Source: Ceratotherium simum simum (taxonomy: Eukaryota > Chordata > Mammalia > Perissodactyla > Rhinocerotidae). Taken from it: a stretch of 64,000 nucleotides of DNA. Position numbers and translations under genes: made by a program. The DNA lies in contig NW_004454195.1 in the NCBI RefSeq assembly GCF_000283155.1, forward strand, positions 11,589,916 through 11,653,915, read 5' to 3'. Every line of letters begins with the position of its first letter. Position 1 is the stretch's first letter. This document shows positions 9,561 through 21,302 of the stretch, one piece after another. Below the pieces are notes generated by a model. That model had not been told where the DNA came from and made no database searches. It worked only from the letters and a program-made list of their open reading frames with translations.

Positions 9561-10510
9561 TTCTGCATAAGCTCCATAAATGTTAGTTTTACTTCTCCCC
9601 GATGTGATCATTTCTTTTAGCCTATTCCAAACAGTACTTTTGAAGATTTTTTTTTCCTATTTTCTGTAGAGATGATTCATTCCTGCTAGATTCAGAAAAT
9701 ATAGTTAAAAGTTTTCTTATTTTTAAAAGGGAATGTGCATAAACCAAGCTTCGGATGTCAGATTGGCTGAGAATCCAGTACTTGCTTTACAGATATGTGA
9801 TCTACAGGTGCTGATGGTGTTACCTGGGACCCACCACGCCCCTATGAAGATTTATCATCCCTGTGAGAAGGATGCAGGGCCGTCCCATGGGACTCAGGGG
9901 CAGGGATGTAGCTGGGTCTCACTAGGTACCTGGAAATCATGAACTCCGGGAATTTTACCATTTTGTGTTCTGCTCCTCTCCATGTGTCGGCTTCGTCATC
10001 CATCCCTCTTAGGCCAGCCTCTTCTGTTTCATGGGCCCCTGTAGTGGATGGAACGCTGTCCACATGCAGCTCCCAGATGCAATTGTTACAGGTTCGGCCA
10101 CCTGGAAAGCACAGCCCTCTCTCTGCTCTTCACCCCCAGTTGTCCCTGCTTGTGCCCAATGCTTTGTCCTGGCTCAGTCTTTTTGGTGATGATCTCATAA
10201 TGTGGGGGATACATCCCAGAATGCTGGGGGGACCTCTCTACTGGAGGGCAGTGAGGGTGGAGGGATTGAGTGTGGTCACTCCGAGCTGGACCACACTCCG
10301 AAAAGGTGCTGATTATGAGAACACAGACTTGGTTGAAGATTTTACAAATGTAGACATTTCTTGATTATGTATGTTCTTTATTCACTTTATGAAATACACA
10401 TTTGGCATTTCACTGCTTTTGTAATGACCACAGTGAAACAGTGGAAAGAAAAAATGTATGTGATGATCAAATGATGCCAACCTTGTTGCTGTCATTATTA
10501 TTATTAAATT
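9561..10510. other. Intron segment without recognised feature
   Basis: AT-rich left part, then ordinary sequence; no gene or clear repeat seen. Confidence 0.4.
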
Positions 10511-10528
10511 TAGGATGTATATATTTTT

Positions 10529-10806
10529 GGCCCGCCCGATAGCTTAGCGGTTAAGTGAGCGCGCTCCGCTACTGGCGGCCCAGGTTTGGATCCCGGGAGC
10601 GCACTGACGCACCGCTTCTCCGGCCATGCTGAGGCCGCGTCCCACATACAGCAACTAGAAGGATGTGCAGCTATGACACACAACTATCTACTGGGGCTTT
10701 GGGGAAAAAAGGAGGAGGATTGGCAATAGATGTTAGCTCAGAGCCAGTCTTCCTCAGCAAAAAGAGGAGGATTGGCATGGATGTTAGCTCAGGGCTGATC
10801 TTCCTC

Positions 10807-10838
<32 letters not shown>

Positions 10839-10857
10839 ACAAAAATAAATAAATAAA
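10529..10857 (+). mobile_element. ERE-type tRNA-derived SINE (long form) with (CA)n tail
   Basis: The head GGCCCGCCCGATAGCTTAGC carries a tRNA-like A box, and GGTTTGGATCC is a degraded B box. The body includes CATACAGCAACTAGAAGGAT and CTACTGGGGCTTTGGGG, followed by two GGATTGGCA-TGTTAGCTCAG units. A perfect 18-base target-site duplication (TAGGATGTATATATTTTT) lies at 10511-10528 and 10858-10875. Confidence 0.95.
10807..10850 (+). repeat. (CA)n microsatellite in SINE tail
   Basis: About 13 CA units, then interrupted AAACACACAC, followed by AAAAATAAATAAATAAATAG. The tract replaces the A-rich tail of the SINE. Confidence 0.9.
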
Positions 10858-11061
10858 TAGGATGTATATATTTTTAAAGAAGGTGATGGGAAAGTAGATA
10901 AACATGATCAACTGCATGGAGTTTTGTGGTCGTCTGTTGGTTTGCGAGCCTTTACCAAGACCTCCTGTGTGGTGTGCACCAACAGAGGACCGTGGTGAGG
11001 CATAGACCCTTTGTCTTCAAGTATTAGTGTGGGTCATCGAAGGAGTCAGGAGTCAAGAAGA

Positions 11062-11292
11062 AGACTGAGGTCCCTGGGGAAAAGGGATTTCTGCCTTCAG
11101 ACTGCCTTCCTACTGGAAACTGCAACATCAACTCTTCCTGGGTCTCCAGCCTGCTGGCCTGCCCTGTAAATTTCAAACCTGCCGGTCTTCATAATGCATG
11201 AGCCAATCCCTTAAAATAAATCTCTGTCTCTCTGTCTCTATATATATGTATATCCTGTTGGTTCTGTTTCTGTGGAAAACCTTGATGAATAC
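11062..11292 (+). mobile_element. ERVL-type LTR fragment (MLT2-like), 3' part
   Basis: TTCTGCCTTCAGACTGCCTT, GCAACATCAACTCTTCCTGG and TCTCCAGCCTGCTGGCCTGC precede AATAAATCTCTGTCTCTCTG and TCCTGTTGGTTCTGTTTCTG. It ends near TGATGAATACA. This is the 3' part of the same LTR family as 21814-22251. No viral gene sequence adjoins it. Confidence 0.75.
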
Positions 11293-11880
11293 AAATTTTG
11301 GCTGGATCAAGGCCACCTCGCCAGGCAAGCTGGGCGATGAGACACCTGCCAGATGTGTCACCCAAGTGTGAGTCTGGAAAGACTTGTCGGTGAAGAAGCT
11401 GCTCCCGTGAGTTTAGCTGGTGGGTGTGCACCCGTAGGAGAGCGCTCTCGGAACTTTGTCCTCTAAGCTGGAAGACCTTGAAGACAAAAGTTCTTCTGCA
11501 TTCAGACTCAAGCCAAGGGGAATGGTGGGGAAAAGGCTTTCACACACTCACCGCTGAGAGCTATGTTGACCCTTCACCCTGACAGTTCTACACCTGTCAA
11601 CAAGGTTTTGGGGAAGCTGACCTTCCAGTTTGGGCAAGTCTGGGGTGCCTTGGGGTTTAGACTTCCCTTGAGAATTGTTAATGCCCTGTACTTAAAAATG
11701 CAGAAAAAATAACTTTATATTAAAATGATATGAATTGTTTTTTTAAAATTTCCAGTTTTCAACTAATAGCCCTTAGGGTACTGAGATGCTCTTTTAGTTA
11801 GCATAATATCTGTAAACTGAAACTATAGATTTTTGAAGCCCCAAATTAGGTTGGTTTGCAACTTGAGCATTGCTTTTTAA
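11293..11880. other. Intron segment without recognised feature
   Basis: Ordinary sequence between an LTR fragment and an L1 remnant. No repeat or gene is recognised. Confidence 0.4.
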
Positions 11881-13010
11881 AAAAATAGCTTTATTGAGGG
11901 GCCGGTCCCGTGGGGTAGCGGTTAAGTGCATGCACTCTGCTGCTGGCGGCCTGGGTTCAGATCCCGGGCGCCCACTTGTCAGGCCGTGCTGTGGCAGCAT
12001 CCCACATAAAGTAGAGGAAGATGAGTATGGATGTTAGCCCAGGGCCAGGCTTCCTCAGCAAAAAAAGAGGAGGATTGGCATGGATGTTAGCTCAGGGCTG
12101 ATCTTCCTCACAAAAAAAAAAAAAGCTTTATTGACATATAATTTATATACCATAAAATTCACCCATTGTAAGTGATTTGATGATTTTTAGTAAATTTATA
12201 CAGTTGTACAATTAGCACCACAAAAAGTTTTAGAACACTTCCAACACCCCCAAAATTTTCCTAATGCCTGTTTGCAACCAATCCCTATTCCCACCCCTAG
12301 CCCTAGGCAACTGCTGATCTGCTTTCTATCTCTACAGTTTTGCCTTTGCTAGAAATTTCATGTAAATGGAATCATGAAATATGTAGTCTTTGTGTCTGGC
12401 ATCTTTTGTTTAGTATAATTTTTTTGATGTTCATCCATGTTGTTGCATGTATCAGAAGTTCATTCCTTTTTTATTGCATAGTAATATTCCATTATATGGA
12501 TATAACACATTTTGTTTATCCATTCACCATTTGATGGATGTTTATATTGTTTCCAGTTTTTAGCTATTATGATTAATGTTGCTAGGAACATGTGCATACA
12601 CATGTTCTTGTAGACTCATGTTTTCATTTCTCTTGGATAGATGCCTAGGAGTGAAATTGCTGAGTTGTAGGGCATGTATATATTTAAATTTTTAAGAAAC
12701 TGCCAAACTATTTTCCAGAGCAGCTGCACCATTTTACATTCCTCCTAGCAACGTAGGAGAATTCTTATTTCTTCAAATCATCATCAACACTTGGTATTGT
12801 CGGTCTTTTTTATTACAGCCATTACAGTTGGTGTGTAGTGGTATCTCATTATGATTTTGATTTGCATTTCCCTAATGACCGATGTTGAGCACCTTTTCAT
12901 GTGCTTATTAGCCATTCATATATCTTTTCTGGTGAAACATCTATTCAGATCTCTTGACCATTTTTAAATTGTGTTGTTTGTCCTCTTATTATTAAGTTGT
13001 AAGCATTGCT
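11881..13010 (-). repeat. Ancient L1 3' region, antisense, split by an ERE
   Basis: AGCTTTATTGACATATAATT and CACCCATTGTAAGTGATTTG continue through TAATATTCCATTATATGGAT, TTTGTTTATCCATTCACCAT, GATGCCTAGGAGTGAAATTG and GATTTTGATTTGCATTTCCC. This is the usual plus-strand view of an antisense L1M 3' end. The ERE at 11898-12123 duplicated part of its AGCTTTATTGA edge. Confidence 0.85.
11898..12123 (+). mobile_element. ERE-type SINE (AAGTAGAGGAAGATG form)
   Basis: GGGGCCGGTCCCGTGGGGTA, GGTTCAGATCC (B-box-like) and TAAAGTAGAGGAAGATGAGT, then two GTTAGC(C/T)CAGG units and an A-tail. An 11-base target-site duplication (AGCTTTATTGA) lies at 11887-11897 and 12124-12134, inside an L1. Confidence 0.93.
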
Positions 13011-13261
13011 TTTGTAATTTTGTTATTAAGTTAGGAGTAGATTATTTGGGTTTTCAAGTACTTCCCTGTATTTTTGATTTTGGAACTGGATACAGCTGAA
13101 CTAATTCTCTAACCCAAGTAAAATCAGCTTTGCCAGATCTTCATTGCAGTGGTTCATTATTTAGAAGAGGGAGACAGCCGTGTGAGCGGATGCTGATGAC
13201 CAGGGCTCCCACGCTGCCCTGGGCCTGCTCTTTTTTTCATTTGTTTTTACTTCATAACTGC

Positions 13262-13870
13262 CTTTTGAATGCCTGTAGCATTGTGTTAGCTGTGGTGAGA
13301 AATACCGCAGATAGTGAGATATGGTCTTTGTCCTGAGAGAAGATAAGCATATGCGAACCATGCGATGAAATAGATGATTCAGTACAGAACAAATCGAATC
13401 GTTAAACTGCAATGCCAGGAAGTGTTTGCTTAAGGTCATTGAGTAACCCAAAATACCAGTATCCGATCAAGGGTGGACCACCTGGGTAGCTTCCCAGTGC
13501 TAGGCTATAAAGGGCACTAAAACAAAGGGAAAAAATGGAGAAAATGTTAGAACAGAATTCCCCTCATAAAAAATGCCATGTGTGTGAATGGGAGACTTGC
13601 AGCAGAGTGAGGCCTGGAAGGGGCTTCCTCTAATAGGTGGTGAATTATCGCTATGTTACCTTCTAGAAGGGCTGGTTCTAGTTCACTGCTGAGCTCTTGT
13701 TTTGCTGAGCAGGGAACATGAGTTTGAGGTTAGAGATAAAGTGCGTGGGGCCAGTAAGGAAAGGCCACACTGGTCCCCAGCGCCCTTCCCCTCAGGCAGC
13801 GTGGGTTCCTGAGGAGAGAGGAATTCCTGAGAGCTGGAATGGTCTGGGGAGACCTTTTGGAGGAGGAGGG
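13262..13870 (-). repeat. L2 LINE fragments, antisense
   Basis: GAATGCCTGTAGCATTGTGT, AGATATGGTCTTTGTCCTGA and, after a less clear middle, CTGGTCCCCAGCGCCCTTCC and GGAATTCCTGAGAGCTGGAA are in the style of antisense L2. The middle part is uncertain. Confidence 0.45.
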
Positions 13871-14904
13871 GGTAAGATTTAAATAATTGAAAAGGAAGAT
13901 ATAGAAGGCTCTATGATGTAAAATTCTCTTCGAGGAGCTGTCTGGTTCTGTAGCAACACTCTGAGGAAAACTGTTTCCTCTGGTGCACTGCCTAGGACCA
14001 AGTTAGAGTGGTTTAAGAATGTCCAAATTTTAAAAATATTTTTCTTACCTAGAATTAAAAAAAAAATTTTTTTGGCCAGCAAATTCCCCTCCCCCTCCTT
14101 CATCAACAGCAAGTTCCACTTGCATCTTTCTCTCTGTTTGGATCCCAAATGGTGATAGTCACAGATGACGGAGCTCTGGGGTAGGCAGAGGAAACAGCTT
14201 GCAGGAACGTTGGAAAGAGCCCCGTTGAGAGGAGCACAAATGGCCGCCTGAAACGGTGTGAAAAGAGCTGCAGAGATGGATTCAGCAGGAAGAGCGTTGT
14301 AAAGACAAAAGCCCCCTCTGTGATGGAGTCAGCGGCGTGCAATGGCGGACAGTAGGGTCAGCTGAGTAGAGGGTGAGCTGGCTGTGCTCAGTTTCTGGTT
14401 TTGTGCTTGTGTCAGACAGTGGTGTTCCCTTGTTATACAGTGGATCCCCTTATGGTGCCAGGGTCAGTGCCGGGCTGGGGCTATGATTTATTGGACGGGA
14501 AAGGGTGAAAGGATCTCCTTGGAGATGGACACTCAGTGCGTGACATGTGGACGTGCTTGTCAACCTTAGGAGGCGAGAGCTCGTGGAGATTATGATTGTG
14601 GGGCTACTGCAGAGTCTGCTGTCGTGGGAGATGGTTTTAGGAGAAGGCCACAGCGGTGGAATAAGTAATTGGTTCTTGACTTGGGATCCAGAAGTCAGTC
14701 AACAGAGCCTTGCTAGGTGAGTGCACTGGCTAGGCTTTTAAAAGATCCCCAAACGTGACACCCTGTGTATCTTCATTGCTCTCTTTCAAAAGGAAAAGTT
14801 CCCTGTTGAATTTGGTGTCATCCTGTAGAAAGTAAAGTGAGGCACCCGAATGCTTTTTTCATCTGTGGACAAGTCGGCCAGTTTTAAGCAGCTCCCCCAT
14901 CACG
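13871..14904. other. Intron segment without recognised feature
   Basis: Contains an A/T-homopolymer block at about 14055-14072. No gene or clear repeat is seen. Confidence 0.4.
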
Positions 14905-14907
14905 CTG

Positions 14908-15075
14908 CCTGGGGTTGAATCCTGGTCTTGCCACGTTCTACATGGCTGTGGGTCTTCCACTTAACTCTTTTGAGCCTCAGTTTCTTCTGTAAAACAAATA
15001 AAAGTACCTAGCTCAGAAGGTTGTTGACTTAAACAGGGACTCATTTAAAGTGAGTGCTCAAATAAACATGAGAAT
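14908..15075 (+). repeat. MIR SINE
   Basis: GGGGTTGAATCCTGGTCTTG, TGAGCCTCAGTTTCTTCTGT, AGTACCTAGCTCAGAAGGTT and AAGTGAGTGCTCAAATAAAC follow MIR order. Confidence 0.8.
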
Positions 15076-15117
15076 CCTGCTTAGTCAGAACTTATGGTGA
15101 GCTACTGTCCATTCGTT

Positions 15118-15425
15118 CTCCCCCTTGAACAAATATTTATCAAGCACCAGCTATATCCCAGGCACTCACGAGATCTGTGCTTTGCAATACGGTAGCCATT
15201 AGCCATATGTGGCTCTTTAAATTTACATAAAAATTAAAACTAAACAAAATAAATTCAGTTGCTCAGTTGCCTAGCCACATTTCAAGTGCTTGAAGGCCAC
15301 GTGTGGCTGGCTGGTGGCTACCATATTGGACGGTAGAGCGTAGAACATTTCCACCATTGCAGAAAGTTCTATCGGCCAGCACGAATCTCGAGGCTGGGGA
15401 TTCAGCAGTGAACAAAGCAGTCATT
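15118..15425 (-). repeat. L2 3' end, antisense, split by a hAT element
   Basis: AACAAATATTTATCAAGCAC and TATATCCCAGGCACTCACGA lie on the left, and GGCTGGGGATTCAGCAGTGA with ACAAAGCAG on the right. Together they restore the common antisense L2 3' end. The hAT element at 15177-15380 lies between them. Confidence 0.7.
15177..15380. mobile_element. hAT-type MITE (CCAATACGGTAGCCA family), copy 1
   Basis: GCAATACGGTAGCCATTAGC, CCACATTTCAAGTGCTTGAA, GGTGGCTACCATATTGGACG and CCATTGCAGAAAGTTCTATC. Flanks CACGAGAT and CACGAATC look like a decayed 8-base target duplication, as expected for hAT elements. Related copies lie at 23362-23566 and 44297-44482. Confidence 0.75.
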
Positions 15426-17029
15426 TATGTTTGATCTAAACATGAATTTTTGAGAAATCGAAACTTTTGGGTGTGTTTCATTTTCTCCCAGGAATGAGAT
15501 GACAGTGGGTTATTGGTGTCTCAAAACTAATTAGTGGATGTTTAATGGGGTATGTGCATGACCTTCTCTATTTATTCGTAAGGACTCTATTATTCATAAG
15601 AAGGAGATATGCTGTGGAAAGTCCTAAAATCCCCATTAGATGTTGGGAATGAGCAACCAGATAAATGACGCACGTCCCCACCTTGGGGTCGTCACAGGTA
15701 CTTTAGGTAGCAGATGGCCCAGAGGAGGCTGGAGTGACGCCAGGGTGGGAACTCTGCCTTCGCTCACAGGAGACGTTTCCTTAACCCTCTCAGCAACCCT
15801 GCGAGGTTTTCTCTCCTTTTGGCCAATGTAGAGCCTAAAGTGGAGAGAAGCGAAGGAGGGCAGTGCGGGGAAGGGACTAGATGCAGGCCTCCTAATCCTG
15901 CGAGAGCCCGCCACTCACAGCCGGTTCCTGAGGACTTGCTTTAGGGAGGAATACTGACTTCCCAGGAAGGCTGCTTTCTCCTCTACTGCCAACAGTTTGT
16001 ATGACTCCAGGGAAAATGAGGTTTCTGACCGAATTCCTCCTCTCTCCGCTTTCCCTGTCCTTCCCTTCATCTGAGGGGTAAGGCTAAATAAATTCTAAAG
16101 GATGAAATATCAACGAATAGCTAATAGCTGTTTTGCTAATTATTATTGCTTTCCTTTTTTTTCTTCAAGTCCCATTAACTTTGTGAAAGCAAGATCCATT
16201 TGTGTGAGCGCTCCTTAGGGAACTGGGGCTGTGAAATTCCAGCGGGTTGGAGCTTGGAGGCAGAGACGAGTGTGCATTTGTGAGGGTGTGAGCACACACA
16301 TGCCCGAGTGTGCCTCTGACAGAATGTCTCCTGACCGAAGTCAAAGGCAGAGTCAGGATGTTAGATTACTAGTTATTTAAATTTGTCATTGGCAGCTCTT
16401 CTCCTCTCCTACATGAAGATGAATAATCAAAAGTGGGCGGTGGAAAGTGAGATTCGTTCCCCTGCTCTGTCTCTTCCCCTTTTCCAGTAAAGCTGGGGCA
16501 CCAGAGGAGAAAAAAGCAGGAGGCATGAACATTTAGGGAAAAAAATGCCACATGGCTCCGTTTGTCTGAACTTCTGCTCCTTCTAGCACCACCCACATGG
16601 GACATTTGTTTACACCGCCTGATGCCAGTCTCAGAGAGTCCTGGGAGACGGGTTTAGAGCCCTTGGGGATGTGTCCTATCTGACTTAATATGCACAGCCG
16701 TTCACATCTAGGGCACAGAGGCAGCCCGGCTTTCCCTGGGAGGCCCAGGGGTACCACGGTGCAGCATTTGTCTGTGGACCTGAGACGTAGCCACTCGTGC
16801 TTACCTAGCTGCAGTTGGCTGCCCTCCACAGCCTGCCTGCATGGGGGATGCCACGGGGGATGTGCCCCAAGCAGCTGACATTTGCTCTTCTCCTTTCCAG
16901 CCCCCAGCACCCAGTCAGGAAGATACTGACAGGTGTGCTCGTCACTTCCAGGTGCCAGGGCCGCCGGTGGGATTGCACTGACGACATCCTCCGACAGGGG
17001 TTCCCTGCTTGGGTATTTATCAGTTCTCA
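15426..17029. other. Intron segment, mostly unique, with a weak MIR
   Basis: A diverged antisense MIR is likely at about 15770-15905 (CCTTAACCCTCTCAGCAACC, then GCGAAGGAGGGCAGTGCGGG). The rest, including open frames at 16533-17030, has no recognised product. Confidence 0.4.
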
Positions 17030-17365
17030 ACTAGTTCATTTATATTCCCCATCCATTTATCAAGCGCCTACAACGTGTATGGCAATCTTCTAGGTCATGG
17101 GTGGGGGTGAGAAGAGATCAAAAATGTCTAAGATCTGGTGTCTACTCTGAAAGAGCTTATAATCTATCCAGAACCTACCCATCACTTTTGAAATGAGAAG
17201 AGGAACTAACATTTTATCGAGTACCTACTGCGGTACCCGGTCCAGAGTGAGGCACAATCCAGCTGTCATCTCATTCCCATCTCACAACCAGCCTTCAGGG
17301 TAGGCATTTAGCATCTCTATCTTCCAAGTGAGAAATTTAACTGTAGAGAGGTTAAATATCACATA
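17030..17365 (-). repeat. L2 3' fragment and MIR, both antisense
   Basis: CCATTTATCAAGCGCCTACA (17054 onwards) is an L2-type antisense 3' end. From about 17195, AACATTTTATCGAGTACCTA, GGTAGGCATTTAGCATCTCT and TAGAGAGGTTAAATATCACA are MIR-like in antisense order. Confidence 0.6.
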
Positions 17366-17479
17366 CCATTGATTCTAAGACACATTTTCACACTTTAAAA
17401 TCTAAAATAGGGATATGTCTTACAATCAATGTCATGTCATAGTTTAAATTGGCAGAGGCTTTTTTTTTTCCTGGTGGTA

Positions 17480-17800
17480 AGTAAAATAATCGTAGGTCTT
17501 TGCAGTAGTGTCTTAGATTCTGTGAAATGGTGTTTTGTTAGGATTACTCAACTAAGAAGAAGTGGAATCAAAATCGACGTAGGTTTGTCTGACTCAAGCT
17601 GGTGTGTGTGCCAGCATACCATGCTGCAAATTCCGTGGTCCGTATGTGCAAAGGCCATGTGATTTTCACCGAGAAAGTACGACAAGGGGAACATGATGAT
17701 TAACCTGGAGCTCGCATCATCTAATTCCATAACTGGGGAGACAACTGCATGGGGAACTGTATGTATCATACGGGATGTTGAAAGATTAAGAAGATTTTAT
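17480..17800. promoter_or_regulatory. Candidate conserved non-coding segment A
   Basis: Non-repetitive, AT-rich intron that nevertheless keeps several isolated CpGs (AATCGACGTAGG, TTCCGTGGTCCGTATG, AGTACGACAAGG, GCTCGCATC). CpG loss is normally fast in methylated intron DNA, so retention hints at constraint. This is inference only. Confidence 0.25.
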
Positions 17801-18419
17801 TTAATTATCTTCCCTTCTCTGCTGATTATAATTCATTTTTTAAAGAGGCCAAAATTTAAACTGTTGTATGGACAAGATAGAAACAAGAGTGATGCATTCT
17901 TCCCTTTTTTCTCGTGTGCCCTGGGCTGAGTGGGGTGTATTTACCTGCAGCGATCAGTGGTTGTAAGCACAGTGGCCTCTTTACGTCCTAGAGAACCACG
18001 ATAAGAGACATAGGCCGACTCCCATCCCCGCATGACTGAATTCTGGGAAGTCCCCATGTGCAGGCCTGTGTGTGTTTATTGTTGTCACAGTGCCCTATAG
18101 TCACCACTCCCAGGTATGAAGTGAGGTCTGTTGAATTCCACGGCTGACCTGGATTCGGAAAGGCGTGCCCAGGACCACAGGGTGGAGAAACAGCCAATAC
18201 CACATTTTGCACACCCTAGATTTGATCTGCACGGCCCCCACATGCTGTAACAGATCTGGTCCCCAACGGGCTTTCACTACGTCATTTTCCTGAGCAGCTG
18301 ATGTGAAAGCAGAGGAAGGCTGGCCGCGTGGTCTGGCCTCTCGTGGGAGGCCGTGTGGAACAGCAGAAAGAGAACACTCCTGGTGATCAGAACACCCTGA
18401 CAGGCCTTGGGGGGACCTA
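17801..18419. other. Intron segment without recognised feature
   Basis: Ordinary sequence; no gene or clear repeat. Confidence 0.4.
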
Positions 18420-18545
18420 TCCCCTGACCCCTGAAGGAAACCCAGTCTCAGAGGAGTTGAGTGGCTTGTCGGTGTTCACACAGCTAATCGTTGACAGCTG
18501 AGTCAGGACCAAACGCGGGTCTCTCGGGTGTTCCTTCTACCTTAT
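18420..18545 (-). repeat. MIR fragment, antisense
   Basis: CAGTCTCAGAGGAGTTGAGT, TGTTCACACAGCTAATCGTT and AGTCAGGACCAAACGCGGGT fit the antisense MIR order, with strong divergence. Confidence 0.55.
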
Positions 18546-18589
18546 CAGATCTTTAGTCACTCGGGGCCGTGTTTCTCCAACAATGAGGA

Positions 18590-19060
18590 AAATAGAGAAG
18601 TTGACTTCTGGGAAGCTCTCCTAAGGAAATAACCTCAAATAATAACTTGAAGAAACCTGAATACACAACATTGTTCAGTGAAGCTTTATTTATGTTGCTG
18701 AAACACTAGAAACAAAGGTAAAGTTTCCACATTAGGAGATCAGTTAGGTAAATATGGTAAATACAGTTGATTCAATACTAAATAGCCATTGGAATTATGT
18801 ATAGGAAGACTGTAGCAATATGGGGAATTTCTATGACATAATTATAGGTAAAGAAAAAGGATATGGAAGTATTTGTATATGATGATGACAGCCTTGTTTA
18901 AAACACACATACACACATGCCCAGAAAATTAAAGTCTGGTAGGTAGTAAGCCAAAAGTCCTAGTGATGGTTATTATGGGATTGTGGGATTATGGATTTTT
19001 TTTTCTTCTCTAAGACCATATTTTTAAAAATTAAAAGTTTAATGGGAAAAATACATTTAT
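18590..19060 (+). repeat. Ancient L1 3' fragment
   Basis: AAATAACCTCAAATAATAAC, AACATTGTTCAGTGAAGCTT, CTAAATAGCCATTGGAATTA and GGATATGGAAGTATTTGTAT resemble the sense 3' region of old L1 families, ending in an A-rich stretch. Confidence 0.5.
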
Positions 19061-19664
19061 TTTTCGAAAGAAACAGACAATAACATGGGAAAGAATTGTC
19101 AGATTGGGTGACTCTCCAGTTCTTACATTCTGTGATTCTTTGAATCTGGGACAGTTGTCCCCAGGCACTTGCAGACATTTATGGGGAAGCAAAAATCAGG
19201 CTAGCATTGGCTGAAGGGAAAAGGCGGTCTTCTAGGGAGTGGGAGTGGATAAAAAAGGCCTAGGAACTCTGCTTTTGTTCAAAGAGGTAATTGGATATGA
19301 CTCTGAGTTTGGGGAGAAGCCATAGGCTCTTGGTTGTAGGGTGATTATTTGTAATTCTAACTTTGTACAGCCAAAACCCAAACATGGCTGGAAAGAGCTG
19401 GTGCGGAGCCATCATTTTCTGCCTTCTGAACCTGCCCCAGGGTGGGAAGGGCAGCTTTTGCTGGCTTCAGCCTTCCAAAGAAATATAGGAATGGTGCAAT
19501 TGTTCCATTTCCAGTTTTCATTTCCCCTTTTCTTTGCAGGAAGTTTTCTTTTTAGGCAGACAGGTGTAGATGGTGAGTAGCTTCAGAACCCTTGTTCTGA
19601 GAAAATTCATCACCATCTGCTGGTACTTATTCCTGGGCCACAGGAATGGTGATGTTATGCAGCC
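19061..19664. other. Intron segment without recognised feature
   Basis: No gene or clear repeat is seen. Confidence 0.4.
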
Positions 19665-19666
19665 AA

Positions 19667-19800
19667 AAGGGTGCCGGCCTCGGAGCCTGAACGGGCGACT
19701 CGTGTCCCGACATCACAGCTAATAAGCTGTGTGACCTTGGGCAAGTGACCTCACCTCTCTAGACTTGCATTGTATTAACCATAAAATGCAAGTGCCAGGG
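19667..19800 (+). repeat. MIR SINE
   Basis: TCACAGCTAATAAGCTGTGT, GACCTTGGGCAAGTGACCTC and ACCATAAAATGCAAGTGCCA fit the MIR core. Confidence 0.75.
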
Positions 19801-21300
19801 TAAATTTATACGAGTCTCTGCCAGTTCCCACCTGGTAGATCTAGTCCAGTAACTCACTTTAAAAGCTTGGCACTGACTGGGCAGAATTATTTGGTGTGGT
19901 AAATATTTTTAAGTGTGTTTTATTACCATTGCTGTCATATGGTTGATTAGCTTGGTTTTTCGTTTGTTTTAATGTGTCATACAAACACACATAGCTCTCC
20001 TTTATACCAGGAAGCATTCTTCCCTTTATCTGCAAGGGAAGAGATGCATTCTGGGGGCAAAGTGGCGTGGCTGGTGTGGCTTAGTGGAAAGGCTGCTTGC
20101 CAACGGGGTATATGTGTGTGTGCGTGTGTGTTGTGTCCTTGATGGTGTGGGTTTTTTCCCTCTTAATGTCACTGCTGAGAACACAGCTGTATGGTTAGCT
20201 GCCATTACCAGCTGTCAAGCTAGTAACTGAGTGAGGTTCAGTATAATTTCTGGGCACAAATTTATCAGCACAGTGGGCGTTCGGGGTTAGCTTTTTCTGC
20301 AGGTGCCTCATGAAGTAGACTGTGCCCCACTGCACTACGGAAAGATGGAGTTTTGCCCAGGAAGAACTACTGCACTGTCAGCAGCAGATCAAAGGGATGT
20401 TCAATCCAAGCAACTCCAGGCCAGAAATTGTACTGGGACAGTTTATAGGAGGCCAAAGCGAGGGAGACAACAGAGAACGTCACCCCGTCATGCTTAAGTA
20501 ATTGGCTGGGTGCAGCCACTTCTCACGCCAGTGTCTGCCCAAGACGCGCCCCCCCGTGTGTGGTTACCCTTCCTAGAAGGTAGAGCATGTGATGTGAATA
20601 AACTGTGGGTGGAAAGTCGGTTGTTTGTGATCATAACCCTGGCAGAGGAGTTAGTGGACCCCACCAGGCCGGCATTAAGATAAAACTCAGAGAGGGTCTT
20701 GAAAGGAAAATAACTCTGTTTACTTCTCCCGTCTTTTCTGTTATCTCCCAACTCAGATTAAAAATCCATGCCATATGGCAACACTAAGAAGGTGCAGTAA
20801 TATCATCATCTTGTACCTTCCACAGAAGTTACATAAGCAAAGAATCAGGGACCAGCAGAGAATGAAGGAGCCAGTGGAGGCCGTGTCCACGTGGGAAGTT
20901 TTTGGGTCACCCTAGACGGAGGGGTGGCTCTTGTCTTTCCCAGCACTAATTTTACACTGGGTTTCAGTGTTTGACAGTCATTATAAATGGGAAGGGTTCC
21001 TGAGATCCAACCTACACTAGGTGGTTCTTTGTGTTCATAGAGAATCCTGTTGGCTCTTCTTAGCAGAGGAAACACTTGGTGTAATGACAATGTCCTGCGT
21101 CAGCTGGGTGCTGGGCGACCCAGGTTTCGTTTTAAAGTTGCTAACACTGCATATGGATCTTTTTCTCTTTATTTAACGTTTTTAGGAGCCAGGAAACCTT
21201 GGTGGGGTCCTGTTCCTGATACTAACTCACTTTGTGGCCTAACACAGTCTCTCAACTTTGCTGGTCTCAATTCCTCTTTATATAAAATAAGAGATCCATT
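19801..21300. other. Intron segment, mostly unique
   Basis: Contains a short TGTGTGTGCGTGTGTG tract at about 20112. The rest has no recognised gene or repeat. Confidence 0.4.
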
Positions 21301-21302
21301 TA

